A stretch of DNA of 64,000 nt from Aquatica leii (lineage: Eukaryota > Arthropoda > Insecta > Coleoptera > Lampyridae): assembly GCA_035610365.1 (NCBI GenBank), contig CM069432.1, forward strand, positions 71,986,520-72,050,519, read 5' to 3'. The position numbers and the translations under genes were made by a program. Numbering within the stretch: position 1 is the stretch's first letter; every line of letters begins with the position of its first letter. The notes under the pieces are model-generated. The model had not been told where the DNA came from and did no database searches. It saw only the letters and a list, made by a program, of their open reading frames with translations. Below, in pieces: positions 32,954-44,582 of the stretch.

Positions 32954-35036
32954 TTTATTTTCAATTCTGTCTTGTATTTTTTTATAACACTAAATTTAAA
33001 TATCGAACGATCTTTTATAATTATTGATTATCTAAATTATTGTATTGATGAAAAGAAGTTTGAATTGCAACAAAAAAACACACGAAGACACGTACTAAGC
33101 ACACAACGTTTTTTCAACAGTTTAATATTACATTACTTGTTTTATTTATACGTTAAATCGCAACCTAAAACCCAATATCAATGTAACGAATTTTAAAACT
33201 AATTGATTTAAAACTAACTATTTACACGATTATAAAACATAACTAACCTTTAATTAAACTAACTGATAAATTCTAAAGATGTTTAAGAAAACCAACTTAA
33301 GTAATTTATATATGACTCAATAAATAATGTCCGCGGATAACTTTGCATTTTTGTTTATGTTAGAAAGATACAACATTTTTCCTTATAATACGTTGTATTT
33401 TCACTAGAACACGCGTTAAACTCTATTTATTTAGACTGACACAGTGTTGACACTTTCGACTTTTAACTAGAATAATTCCAACTCCCTTTAATTGCTTTTC
33501 ATATTCTTACTTTATCTCGATCTAAAACATATCATCTTCTCGGACCATCGTATTCCAAATGCTTTGAGAACACTTCAGTATATATACTTAAGCACAGTAC
33601 GTTTTATTAAATAATGGTTTGTTTGCTTTGTAGTTTCTCTAACACAATAGCATTGAATTGATTATGCATTTGAGATAGATAACAAGGCAGTTCTGCTTAA
33701 GAGTGAATAGTAAATGTAAATCTAAAAATTTTTTTTTTGTTAATTATTTTTTCTATTTTTTTATGAAATATTATTTGGTTTTTGACACTCTTTGCACGTT
33801 TCTGTGTCATGAACGTTGTTGTTTTTGCGTATTTTTATTTGATGCCGTTGTTATACCGGGTTACAACACATCAGCTACCTTCACAGACAACATAAGAACA
33901 AAACAATTTTTTTAAATTCATTATAGGTACCATTTTTTTAGCTCATGAATGTAAAATTGATTTTATTAAATACAAGCAGGCATTTTTCTGATTTTACAAG
34001 TGTGTAATTTCTAAGCAAATCGTAAAAGATATGTACAGATATGTTGTTCAATAAATAATGGTTACATAAAATTTGAAATAACAAATACTCATAACTTATT
34101 AGTTACTTGTTTTCTAACAGTAATAAAAGTTTAGAGTTATATAATTTTTTTGTTAAACATACGGATTTACAGGCTGGGCTTAGTTTTTAAAAGCTTGGCT
34201 TGAAATCAAACCAAGTTTTCGAAAAATAAAACCACGCTTTTTAATAATTCAGCTAAGTTTAAGTATTACCAATCCAAGCTTTCTTGAAATAACGTGAATT
34301 ATATTAAGCTTTTTTAAGACAATTTTTCAAGCTTTTACCAAGTTTTTAAGCTCTTAAAGATAATATTATTTTGTACTAAAACATTTTCTCACAAGAATTC
34401 AGTGAACCGTAATTTTTAGAAGACCCGCTTGATATTTGTGCATTCTAGATAGAACGATAGAACAAAATATACAATTAATATCTGGATTCCCTTTAATAAG
34501 TAAAGCAGGTGATTGTACATGAGGTAATTTTTTACGAGTTTGCGGAATTTACTTACATGTATAAGAAATATTTCTAAAATAATTATAAAATTTTTTTCAG
34601 AAAAAGGTACATATTTTAATTTTTTTTTAATCACTGTTATTAATTGCTCTAATAATTGTAAATGTTTAATCATAAAAAAGTTTCTATCTTTACATAGCTT
34701 TGTTTAAGAAATAATAATTAGAATTAAAAAAAAACTATAGAACTACAATATATAATTAAAATTTTTATAAAAATGAAGAAATTGTTTATGTTAATAAAGA
34801 CGACATTCCACTATAAAGTATTCTGAATTGTTTTAACTAAAATGAACGTCGGAAGGTAGGTCGGTAGTTTTATGGTAACATAATCGCATTAACTTTAAAA
34901 GTGTTTAAAACTATTACTTGTAGCTGTTACACGGTTATTTCTACAATAAAATAAAGTATTTTGGCAAAATTCTTAATTCTGCTCTATATCTATTGTACAA
35001 AATGTGTTTGTTTTTTATTACGAAGGAGCACGAAAT
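32954..35036. other. no gene recognised
   Basis: AT-rich. The part at 34,180-34,350 repeats AAGCTT/AAGTTT-like words but forms no clean tandem or inverted array. Confidence 0.5.
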
Positions 35037-35222
35037 CTCACTTTATACTATTTATAAGGCAACGTTTCGTGGTGCAAGTGAGAACTTTCTCAGGCCACTA
35101 AAATTTATTAAAAATTTGTATGTACTATCTTAGTCTTACAAATTTTAATAAATCTTAGTGGCTTGAGAAAGTGCTCAGTTGAAGCACAAAACGTAACCTT
35201 ATAAATAGTATAAAGTGATTTT
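35037..35222. repeat. palindrome of two Penelope-type terminal repeats
   Basis: Left arm 35,037-35,118 and right arm 35,138-35,222 are inverted copies separated by ~20 bp. The outer part reads AATCTCACTTTATACTATTT (left), and the inner part contains AACGTTTCG and CAGGCCACTAAAATTTATT. The same blocks occur at the two ends of the Penelope element (48,073-48,160 and 60,543-60,612). Arms differ at several sites, so the structure is not new. No coding sequence lies between the arms. Confidence 0.8.
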
Positions 35223-37407
35223 TATTTTCCCTCCTAAGTAAAGAACAAGAAAATGTTGTACATATATTTTGTATAAGTCATAAAACAAATCAAGTTATAA
35301 ATATATTTATATTTTTAAATTTCCCCTTCTATTAAAATTATTTGCATCCATTTTGCATCTAACAATTTGTTATTGAAAGATTTATTATTTTGCCTCTTAT
35401 AAACTTAACTACCATAGCATTATAGGTTTTTGCTGTACCGTAAATTTATCTTTGAGTTTACGTAAAAAAATAACTTACCACTTGTTTCATCAAATTAAAA
35501 AGTAAATTTTTCTTACAAATATATTAGATTAATACATCAGGGTTAACGCTTGTAGTACAAATAATTGATTCCTGAAATTAAAAATAACGAACTATTTTTG
35601 GAAAAATACTAAATTTTTAAATAATTCAAAAACAAATGATGCTTTGCTTATTAAACAACTTGATAAAACCGTTGATTGTAATATTTACTAGAAAATGACT
35701 AACCTTACGGCATATTTTGTGCCAAAAAACTATACTCGCCGCTAGAAGTTTAGCACCGATCTATCTGTTGGTCAGCACTATTAACTACATACTTTGCTAA
35801 CTGTTTTAAATTACTACAGAAGTCTGATATTTAGTTGTAACATTATTGATTACTATGAAGTCTAAGTTTTTATGTACTGCATGTTTCTAAGTAACTTATT
35901 CTTTTCCTAAGAATTAATTTCCTGGAACAAAAACAAGAAATTGCCGACAGAACAAATTAACAACATTTGTTACGTACCTATTTATTTCGTATATATAGTT
36001 ACATGTAAGTAATAAAATTATTGTAACAATACAGTAATTTTTATAAATAGGTCATTTTTGACATTTAGTATTTGACTTCTAAAACCTTGACAAACCACAA
36101 CTTTAATCTTATTGCTAAATACGCGTGTGCTACAATCAATGATAATTAATATAATACCATGCTTTGCGTTAACAATTACCTAAAAAACCATAATAACTTT
36201 TTTATTACAGATTACAGATATGTTATGATTACAATGAAAATTGTTTCACAAAAAAATTAATACCTTTGTTTGCTTTTTAACAAATTAAAACAAAGAAGAA
36301 ACAGTGTCAATTTGTTGTTACAAAGTACTTCATACGATTGTTGAGTCTAAATTTGCAATTTGGCATCTCTTGCATCACATACATGCATATAACCAATGAG
36401 GCATAATATACTAACTGGAGAAACCTCTACGTACACGCAAACGAGCCGTCGATCTATTGCTTTCAGGCAAAAACGCATAAAGTCGACCACGTTTGAAAGG
36501 TAGAAGTGAAATTAAAGCTTGTGCGAAAACAATAAATTGGTATATTTCTTAAATTAAAAATATATATCATTAAAAATATAATACAACATTATGTAGTTTA
36601 AATAAAATTAAATAATTTCACTTTAATCTACTACTTTAAAAAGACGTCAATATTTATAGTTTTGCAGTAAGTTTTCAATCGAAATTCAAAATATATATTA
36701 ATTATTTAAACAAGTAATTTTCCACTCATGTGACACGTTTGCAAAAGTCTTTAGAATTGGGTGAATATAGTTTTTAAATGACATTACTTTTTAGTCGGTG
36801 GCCGCAAGATGAGTTTTTACGTTAAGGGGGTTCTAAAACGGCCGCTTTGATGCGTCGCATGCTTCTACAAAATTTGTTTTTTGTTAAAAGTATAATAGCT
36901 AGAACCTTAAAGAAACTGAAATAGTTACATGGGCTAGCTGTATAAGGAGTTTTCTAAAATTATAGAAATTTCTCAAGGGAATGAGCACTCATCAACACAT
37001 TTTATTTTGTGTAGCGGTCGGGCCATAATTTTTTCAATAATATTTATTTTGATATAAAAATTATGTATTTATAAACTAAACACACAGATCTAAGGCGCAC
37101 TTGTGCCACTTTTTGTAAATAATCGATGGTAGGTTTACCGTGTGCCGTCAGAATTTACCTAAAATTGCCTAAAATTCCTTGGTTTTTTACTCATTTTAAT
37201 ATTTTTTACTTCAAAATTATACAAAATGTCACGAGGCGGCTAGCTAGCTACAACTAGCCTTTGTAATTATTTCATTTTTTTAAGTTTCTAGCTCTTGCGA
37301 ATGTAATCCGATCGATACAAAACACTCAACTATACACGATAGTTTGCTTTTGTTGCCCGGATGAATTGGGGAAACACAAAATAACACCGGACCGAATTCG
37401 TAACTAT
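35223..37407. other. no gene recognised
   Basis: Mostly AT-rich. Less AT-rich islands near 36,400-36,500, 36,790-36,850 and 37,300-37,400 have no open frame or repeat that I can name. Confidence 0.45.
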
Positions 37408-37412
37408 ACTAG

Positions 37413-37659
37413 TGTTTATTCAACTCAATGGACTGTATAATTTTCCATAAAATACTTGCAGGACTTGAATATGTCCATTAACAAATTAATTTATCCGAGC
37501 CCAACAACCATTTATTGCGACCTTTTACAAAGATTATAACAATACCAATATTTGATCATTAGTTGCCTTTTATCTTTTATGCGCGTACATTTTAATGCGC
37601 GCCGATAAGCATACTTTTACAAAATTGATTTGGCGCAAATTTACATATTTGAATTAACA
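37413..37659 (-). repeat. BEL/Pao 3' LTR
   Basis: 247 bp, begins TGTTTATTCAAC and ends GAATTAACA on the plus strand; inner edge set by comparison with the other LTR. Confidence 0.92.
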
Positions 37660-37672
37660 TCTCGGCCAGATC

Positions 37673-37804
37673 GAAAATATAACAAATCAAAATAATTTCC
37701 GAAATTAATACTACATTCGTTCACATTTAACTTAAACATTGTCGGATCATTCGACAAAAATATAACAAATCAATAAAATTTCGAAATTGATACTACATTC
37801 CAAA
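37673..37804. repeat. ~45-bp direct repeat pair next to the 3' LTR
   Basis: Two similar blocks, each AAAATATAACAAATCAA...GAAATT.ATACTACATTC, start at ~37,673 and ~37,760. They lie between the integrase end and the 3' LTR, where BEL/Pao elements often carry short tandem repeats. Confidence 0.7.
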
Positions 37805-37897
37805 AAGAAAAAAAACAACTTTGGTACTCTTTACCTTATAATTTAACTAAATTTTGTTTTTAACATAAAATTAAACACAATGTTTTTGCACGTCACT

Positions 37898-39235
37898 TTA
37901 TATTTTTACAGGTTTACAGGTAACCGACACACGCCTCTTGCGGATCTTTTGATAAGCTTCTTTGTCGTCGACGACCCGAACAACACCGTCAGTTCCAAGA
38001 TACACTTGAGATATGCGGCCTAGTGGCCACTGTAACGTTACTAGATTGTCTTGCTTAACAAACACCATGTCGTCTGGCTTCAGTTGACCGGTTGGTTTTA
38101 GAGTCAGCTGCCACTTGGATCGGACCTGCATCTGCGAAGTGCATTCTCGTACCCAGCGATGCCAAAAATTTTGTGTAATTTGTTGTGCTCGCTCCCAGCG
38201 AGATAAAGTATTACATTTTGTTCCCAGCAATTTTTTTTCTGGAATGGCTTGTAACGTTCCTCCAATCAAAAAATGCCCGGGCGTTAAAGGATTTAAATCT
38301 GTAGGATAATCACTGATTGGGGATAAAAGTCGGGAATTTAAGCATGCTTCTACTTCTGCTAAGATAGTAATAAATTCGTCAAAAGCTAAATGAACATTAC
38401 CGATAACCTTTCGTAAATGAGATTTCATGGAGCGCACAATGGATTCTTATAACCCTCTAAAATGAGGGGAACAGGCGGGTATAAAGTGCCAATTATTACC
38501 TTGATTTGTTAAATAAGAACGCAAATTGCTTTCGTTTGATTTCAAAAATTCATAAATATTTTTTAATGCATTCATTGTTTCTACATAATTTGTCCCGTTA
38601 TCAGACAAAAATACAAGTATACGACTTAATCAATTTAGGGTTTCTAGTAAGCCGGTCTTTGAGCAGAAAAGGCCCCGCAAAATCTGTACCGACTATAGTA
38701 AAAGGACGGGTATAAGGAGACACACGAGCTAACGGTAAATCGCCTATTTATACTTAAAACCTTGAGGTCTTGCTTTAAAACATGTAACACAATTTCGAAT
38801 GATCTTTCGCGCCATCGACTTGTCTGATATTAGCCAAAACATTTCTCTAATTGCTAATAAAAGTGTCTGTGAGCCACAATGTAAAAGTTTTTTATGTTTG
38901 TGTTGGAAAAGTAACCACGTAAAACTATGTCGTTTAGGTAACAATAGTGGGTATTTTTTATCATATGTGAAATTACTGTTTGCAAGTCTGCCGCCAACTA
39001 TTAAAAAATCGTGACTATCTAAAAATGGACTGAGTGATAGCAATGAACTTTTCTTACCGACTCTACAATTTGTTTTAAGCATCTCTATATCTAATTTAAA
39101 CGAATCGTGCTGAACTAATTTAACTAGTTTAATTAAAGCCTTATTTATCTCTGTTGGAGAAAGGGTTCCTAAACGTTGACTCTGATTACTTTTAGTGTTA
39201 TGAGTAAATCTTAATATGTAAGTAAATACATACAA
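37898..39235 (-). pseudogene. BEL/Pao integrase, internally deleted
   Basis: High to low. The zinc-binding domain at 39,000-38,760 has HKHKKLLHCG and CVTC. The core starts near 38,690 with VGTDFAGPF (first Asp), then runs SYTCIFV straight into SDNGTNY (second Asp) at ~38,610. In this family about 45 residues normally lie between those two blocks, so a deletion has removed the middle of the core. The Glu region HFRGL*ESI near 38,455 has a stop where Trp is expected. The C-terminal DUF5641-like region (38,437-37,898) is open: TPGHFLIGG, RWERAQQITQNFW, LGRISQVYLGTDG. Non-functional. Confidence 0.88.
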
Positions 39236-39615
39236 TAAAACCTTCAGTTACTACAATGTTAACACGCTTTTTCTCTAAAGTTTCTGGATTATCAAAACAT
39301 AAGAATTCATTTGTGGGTCAGTCAACAAATTCTCGGTTTAACTAATTTGGTCCATAGAACCATAAATCTGAAAATATTAAAATCTTAGGTACTACACCTC
39401 GAGATATTAAATCTGCCGGATTGTGGCCAGAAGCTACATGATGCCACTCTTCAATGTTTGTATTAGTTTGAATTACTGACACGTGGTTTGCTACGAAGGT
39501 TTTTCATTGCGCGGAGGTATTTTTTATCCAATGAGAACAACTGATGAAGCTGACCACAAATAAACTTTATCTACTTTTACTAAAAGGATCTTTTTTACTG
39601 ATCGTATAAGCTTAG

Positions 39616-40746
39616 TTAACATAACAGCAGCGCATAGTTCGAGCTTAGGCAGTGATAGTTTTTTAACCGGAACCACTCTAGATTTTCGCAAATAAGGTTC
39701 GTACTAATTTTATTGAGACTTCGCACTCGAATATATACGCAAGCTCCGTAGGCTCGTTCACTGGCATCGCAAAAACCGTGCATCTGAATCTCTATTGGCT
39801 GACCGACTACATCCCTAGTAATTTTTAAATTTAATATTAATAATAATTTAAATAAAACTACTTGCAGGTGTTCTTTGAATTTCATCCAATTTGATAATAT
39901 TGGTTCCGGAATGGGTTGATCCGAATCCAAACCTGCTAGCCATAATTCCTGAATCATTAATTTTGCTAAAATCGTAATTGGCCTTAATATTTCTAAAGGG
40001 TCAAATAGCCTTGAAACCGACGACAAAACTACGCGTTTAGTAGGTATAGAATTGTTATACAAGTTCTGAACCGAATAGTATAAAACATCTCGTTTTGCGC
40101 ACCACCGAATCCCTAAGACTCTTTTATGAGTATCACGAACGAATTCTCTCGATTCATTCTCAACCGTTGGTTTATTTACGTTAGAGCACCATTTTCCTAA
40201 TTCAAATTGACCACCGGCTAAAACTTTTCTAATTTTATTTTTAATATACATTAATTTATAGATTGTGTCAGTCCCAGTTAACATGTCGTCTACATAGAAA
40301 TCATTAGTTATTATTCTCGCGATAATTGGTTCACTTTCTTTAATTTCGTTACCTAATTCGGCCAAACTGCGAATAGCTAGAAACGGAGCGCACGACATTC
40401 CATACGTTACCGTGTTTAAACTATAAATGTTAATTGTGTCCGAGCTGTTTTCACGCTAAAATATTTTTTGATCTACTCTATCTTCTGGTGCAATTAATAC
40501 TTGTCGGTAAATTTTAATTACATCTGCCTTCATAACATATCGATGTTGCCTAAATCTTAATAATATAGAAAACAGATCGTTTTGGATAGTTGATCCGACA
40601 TATTGCACGTCGTTTAATGACAATCCAGTATTGGTTTTAGCGAACGCGTCGAATCCTACTCGTATTTTACCTCCTTTAAAAATCGCATGATGGGGTATAA
40701 AATAACCTTTATTTTTATTATTTTTCGTATTTTTAATTTGTTCCAT
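39616..40746 (-). pseudogene. BEL/Pao reverse transcriptase and RNase H, broken
   Basis: RT N-terminal block at 40,746-40,456: GKIRVGFDAFAKTNTGLSLN, QNDLFSILLRFR, and ADVIKIYRQVLI with the first catalytic Asp. One in-frame TAG near 40,455 separates it from VTYGMSCAPFLAIRSL and FYVDDMLTG (YVDD active site, ~40,300). Then comes the RT-RNase H connection (RLFDPLEILRPITILAKLMI) and the RNase H start (HGFCDASERAYGACVYIR, ~39,780-39,730). RNase H then degenerates between 39,616 and 39,240. The domain order and FCDASE motif are BEL/Pao-specific. Confidence 0.9.
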
Positions 40747-41486
40747 ATGTCTCCACCCTTGCTGATTTCCGGATCGGCCAGCATGACATTAACAGGTACC
40801 TCCAATGTAGGTAAGCTTAATTTAACAATTTTTGTAGTGATGTGAGGTAAGACTACGCATGAGATGCTCATAGAAAGTTTATTATTTGGATTACAAATAA
40901 CGAAACTGCATTTACTATTTACATTAGTTTTTGAATTATTAATTCCTATAACGTTTGAATTACAAGCAGCTTCCTTTACACCTAAGACAGATACAACATT
41001 TTCTGTTACAAAACTAGCTTGACTCCCTGTGTCTAACATTGCCCTAAACTTATGTAGATTATTCCATTTATCATTTACACTGACTAAAGCAGTGGCTAAA
41101 AGTACTAATGACGTATCTACTTTGGTTCGGTTAGCTGCATTAGATGCAACCGTTGGTAAAGATTGTTCAACCGTTTGAATTTGATTATTTACAGAATCGC
41201 CGAATTTGTTGTTTTGTTCGAAATGTAACAGAAAATTATGTTTTTTATTGCATGTAGTGCATCTCATTGATCTGCATTGTCTAACGCCGTGACCGCGACG
41301 CAAACAATTAAAACCAAGTCCTAATTTAGCTACTTCCCGTCTTTCTTCGACAGATAATTTTGAAAATTCGTTGCACTTGTTTATGTTATGGTTTGACTTA
41401 CAAAATTGGCAGTGGCTAACTGTAGACCCAAAATTGGTATTTGACACAGCGCTGAATTTAATGATTGACGTGTGAGTGTGACGCAT
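40656..41486 (-). pseudogene. BEL/Pao gag zinc knuckles and aspartic protease
   Basis: Open frame of 276 codons. The N-terminal part has CCHC-type zinc knuckles: CQFCKSNHNINKC (C-x2-C-x3-H-x4-C) and a CLRRGHGVRQC motif missing one Cys, then CTTCNKKH. The protease follows, with the DTG active site in MLDTGSQASFV (~41,040-41,010). The frame runs into the RT N-terminal region but shifts near 40,740. It matches the gag-PR boundary of BEL/Pao polyproteins. Confidence 0.88.
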
Positions 41487-41539
41487 TGAATTTGAATTAG
41501 TGTGCTTATTTATGGACTCTAAAATTTTACATCTTTTTT

Positions 41540-42410
41540 TTAAAAAGATCTCATATCGTTTAAATTTGGCAATTCGTTATCAAACTCGTACTCCTGCCAC
41601 TCCATTTTGCTATTTAAATCTAATTTTGACACAATAATATGAACTATTAAAGTGTCCCAATTTGAAACTGGTTGCCCTAAAGCTTCTAACGCACGTAAAT
41701 TTTTATTAACATTATCGAGCAATTGTCATAATTTTATATGAGACTCTTTTTGCATCACCGGTACATCGAACAAAGACGAAACATGATTTTGAATAATTAA
41801 TCTTTTATTTTCATAACGATCGTTTAATAAATTCCATGCAACAATATAATTTGCCGCGGATACAGTTAAGAAACTTAACAAATTTGATGCCTTGTCCTTA
41901 AAAGCCGCACGCAAATAATGAAATTTTTGAATTTCAGCGATAAATTATCATGAATTAATGCCGTAAACGTATCTTTAAATTCAATCCATTGGTCGTATTG
42001 ACCATAAAAGACAGGCAAACGAATCTCCGGTAACTTAATATTACTTGATGCATGTGCACTTATTGATAAATTGTGCTCGGGAGTTATCTCTGAAATTCGC
42101 GATTCGAATTCGTGGAATTTAAAAAATGCTTCTACTTCGGCTACGTCCGTACAATAATTTTGTTCAAAACTTTCACGTTCCCTTTCATCTTCAACCCCTT
42201 CTAATATTTCGATTTCTAATTGAATTTCAAAAAACTGTTCGTATATAGGACCCGCTTTATGCAACTTAATTTGTAATTGTTGTAATTCCACCGGTGTGGG
42301 TACGTTTCCTTCAACCGTTAATTGTTCGAAATAATTTTTTAAACGTGTTAATTGATCCTTAAAACTCGCTCGTTTAAGTTTGAGTTGCCGAATGACCTCT
42401 ATGGTTTAAT
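41540..42410 (-). pseudogene. BEL/Pao gag (capsid region), broken
   Basis: The reading begins near 42,404, where an ATA stands in the place expected for ATG, followed by EVIRQLKLKRASFKDQLTRL. Then ELQQLQIKLHKAGPIYEQFF and the conserved KLPEIRLPVFYGQYDQWIEF (42,291-41,940) follow. After a frame change, 41,914-41,726 gives KASNLLSFLTVSAANYIVAW, and after a stop, 41,722-41,540 gives ALGQPVSNWDTLIVHIIVSK. These are the typical blocks of BEL/Pao Gag (DUF1759-like). Two breaks and a lost start make it inactive. Confidence 0.88.
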
Positions 42411-42616
42411 TTAAAGTAAACTTGATAAGAATTATAATAACAAATGCGTATATACGGATTGTTTAAATAAATCAAATTTAGCACAAATAGACATGCATAA
42501 CATGGAAATAACAAAAGGAAATAAGCAAACCTGATTTTTTGGTGTCGTTTTGCCGATTCTAATATCTTTAATGGCTGCTCGTGATAAATTTCCAAAAAAT
42601 CTTCAATAATTTAAAT

Positions 42617-42632
42617 CCAGCTCAAAGTACCA
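42617..42632 (-). other. BEL/Pao primer-binding site
   Basis: On the minus strand TGGTACTTTGAGCTGG starts 3 nt after the 5' LTR. It begins with TGG, complementary to a tRNA CCA end. The tRNA is not identified. Confidence 0.6.
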
Positions 42633-42635
42633 AAA

Positions 42636-42888
42636 TGTTTATTCAACCCAGTGGTCTGTATAATTTTCCATAAAATACTTGCAGGACTTGAATATTTCTA
42701 TTAACAAATTAATTTATCCAAGCCCAACAACCATTTATTGCGATCTTTTACAAAGATTATAACAATACCAATATTCGGCCATTAGTTGCCTTTTATCTTT
42801 TATGCGCGTACATTTTAATGCGCGCCGATAAGCATACTTTTACAAAATTGATTCGGCGCGAATTTACATATTTGAATTAACAACAACA
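42636..42888 (-). repeat. BEL/Pao 5' LTR
   Basis: 253 bp. Compared with the 3' LTR it has two extra ACA units at its outer end (TTAACAACAACA) and about 12 substitutions. Confidence 0.92.
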
Positions 42889-42893
42889 ACTAG

Positions 42894-44582
42894 CATACCC
42901 AGTGGTTCTTCCAGTAGTTATTATATTATACCTCATTGCATATAACTACAACGTTATCAGCATTTAGTTACTTTTTTGTTTTTTACATAACCAATAACAC
43001 AAAAATTCTCGTGGTAATAGTTTGTATAGGGTTTTAGTAAAAGAAAAATTTTGTTGCAACTAATGAGTGATAAATAGTGGCAGTCAAAACCTTGTAACTA
43101 CTTTTAGATAGTTATCAGTTGCACAAAAGATTACGTTGTGACAACCAGTTTCGATTCAAGTAGCAAATTTTTGTGCGGCGTTTGTAGGAAAACCGTCACT
43201 TTTCGCATGTTTTGCATGATATCCTATATGTCATTGTGATATTATGAAGTATTACCAGAATGCTGATATTTTAAATTAAAATGATAAAAAAGTATTTAAG
43301 AAACGTATCGATAGTGTACCACAAGCGGAGTCATAATTTGTTCTGTTTTTAACAGCTGTGCTTAAATTATTCACGTTCGTTGTTTTTTCCTTCTCTTGTG
43401 GAAACGTTCGTTCATAAGCATGATTTTGTTTGTTTTTAAATGTTTTTTTAACAACACAGTGACATTGTTTTCAATATTTAAAGTGATTTTCCTTGTTTTG
43501 TGCAATGTGCGTGTCGCAATTTTGTCACTTTTTGATTGTGGTGTTTCTTTGTTAATCACAAAAAAATGCTAATTTTCGTTATCGTATTATTTTTTGTTAT
43601 TATTTATAGATCTAACAAATTTACAAATTTAATTAACAATAAATTATTTCATAAAAATATTGTCAAGTTTAAAAATTACAATAGTTCTAATTTAGAAAAA
43701 GAGGAAGATATAATGCTTACAACATAAATGATTAAATATCATAAAAATTTATTTGGGATGTACATTTAAAAAAATCGATACAGCTTAAACAAATATACAG
43801 AGCGCCGTAGCAAACATTACCCCCGGAAAATATGTGAACTAAATTTAAAAATTTCTGGTGGCAAAACAATCGGCCAATCACAATTATGGAATCATAGCAA
43901 GTACCTTACCTAACAAAACTTTTAATTTGTACTCGTTTTGGCGTTTACAAGTTGTGTTCTTAATTTTTTATATTTGGATCTTATTCATCTTTATTAAATA
44001 GTTTTTTTCAAAACTCTTACTGTTGTGGATTTTTTGATAAATCGGTAAGTACATAATACCAAATATAACAGCATATGACACTTATTCTAAATTATTGCAA
44101 TCTTAAAGATAGATTTATTCAGACCAATTTAATATTTATCATTTAACATTTAAGCAGTGAAACTACGGATCCCTAATTAACTAAATTATAAATTTAATTC
44201 ACATTGCGCCTTACATTATCTTTGCATTGCGCATTCTCACACTTGAAGTATGTGCGCCATGTGCGCTAAAACTTCCGTAATTTGTTATTAAACACTAAAA
44301 TGTAACGAATTTAACTATATCAACATATATTAATGTGTAACCAACCCGGATGTGGAAGTGTATTTGCATAAATGGGTACTACTTTTATAAAGTGCTAAAT
44401 GTTAAATTGATCTGCATAAATGCTCTTTTACATAACCTCATTATCAAACTGTGTGTTTTTACCCTAAGGGTTTTTACGCTTGTTTCGTTTAATACATTAA
44501 CGTCAATCATAATTCAGTTTGAATAATATTAATTAGTTTTAAGAATATCACTTAGTTATAGCTTTTTGTTTTTTAGTATAAC
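42894..44582. other. no gene recognised
   Basis: AT-rich; small open frames at 43,371-43,559 and 43,536-43,727 are low complexity. The right part may include the 5' end of the transposon whose transposase follows, but I could not find a matching inverted repeat. Confidence 0.4.

Larger units (their letters stand above)
37408..42893 (-). mobile_element. BEL/Pao LTR retrotransposon, both LTRs, 5-bp TSD
   Basis: Minus-strand element. LTRs lie at 37,413-37,659 (3') and 42,636-42,888 (5'), about 95% alike by eye (about 12 differences over 247 bp). ACTAG flanks both sides (37,408-37,412 and 42,889-42,893), the 5-bp duplication usual for BEL/Pao. Coding order gag, protease, RT, RNase H, integrase with DUF5641-like end is that of BEL/Pao. 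Coding is broken by many stops and frameshifts and by a deletion in the integrase core, so it could only move with help from another copy. Confidence 0.95.

Noticed and set aside
34180..34350. AAGCTT/AAGTTT-rich stretch as a tandem array
   Set aside because: No constant unit or register; treated as low complexity.
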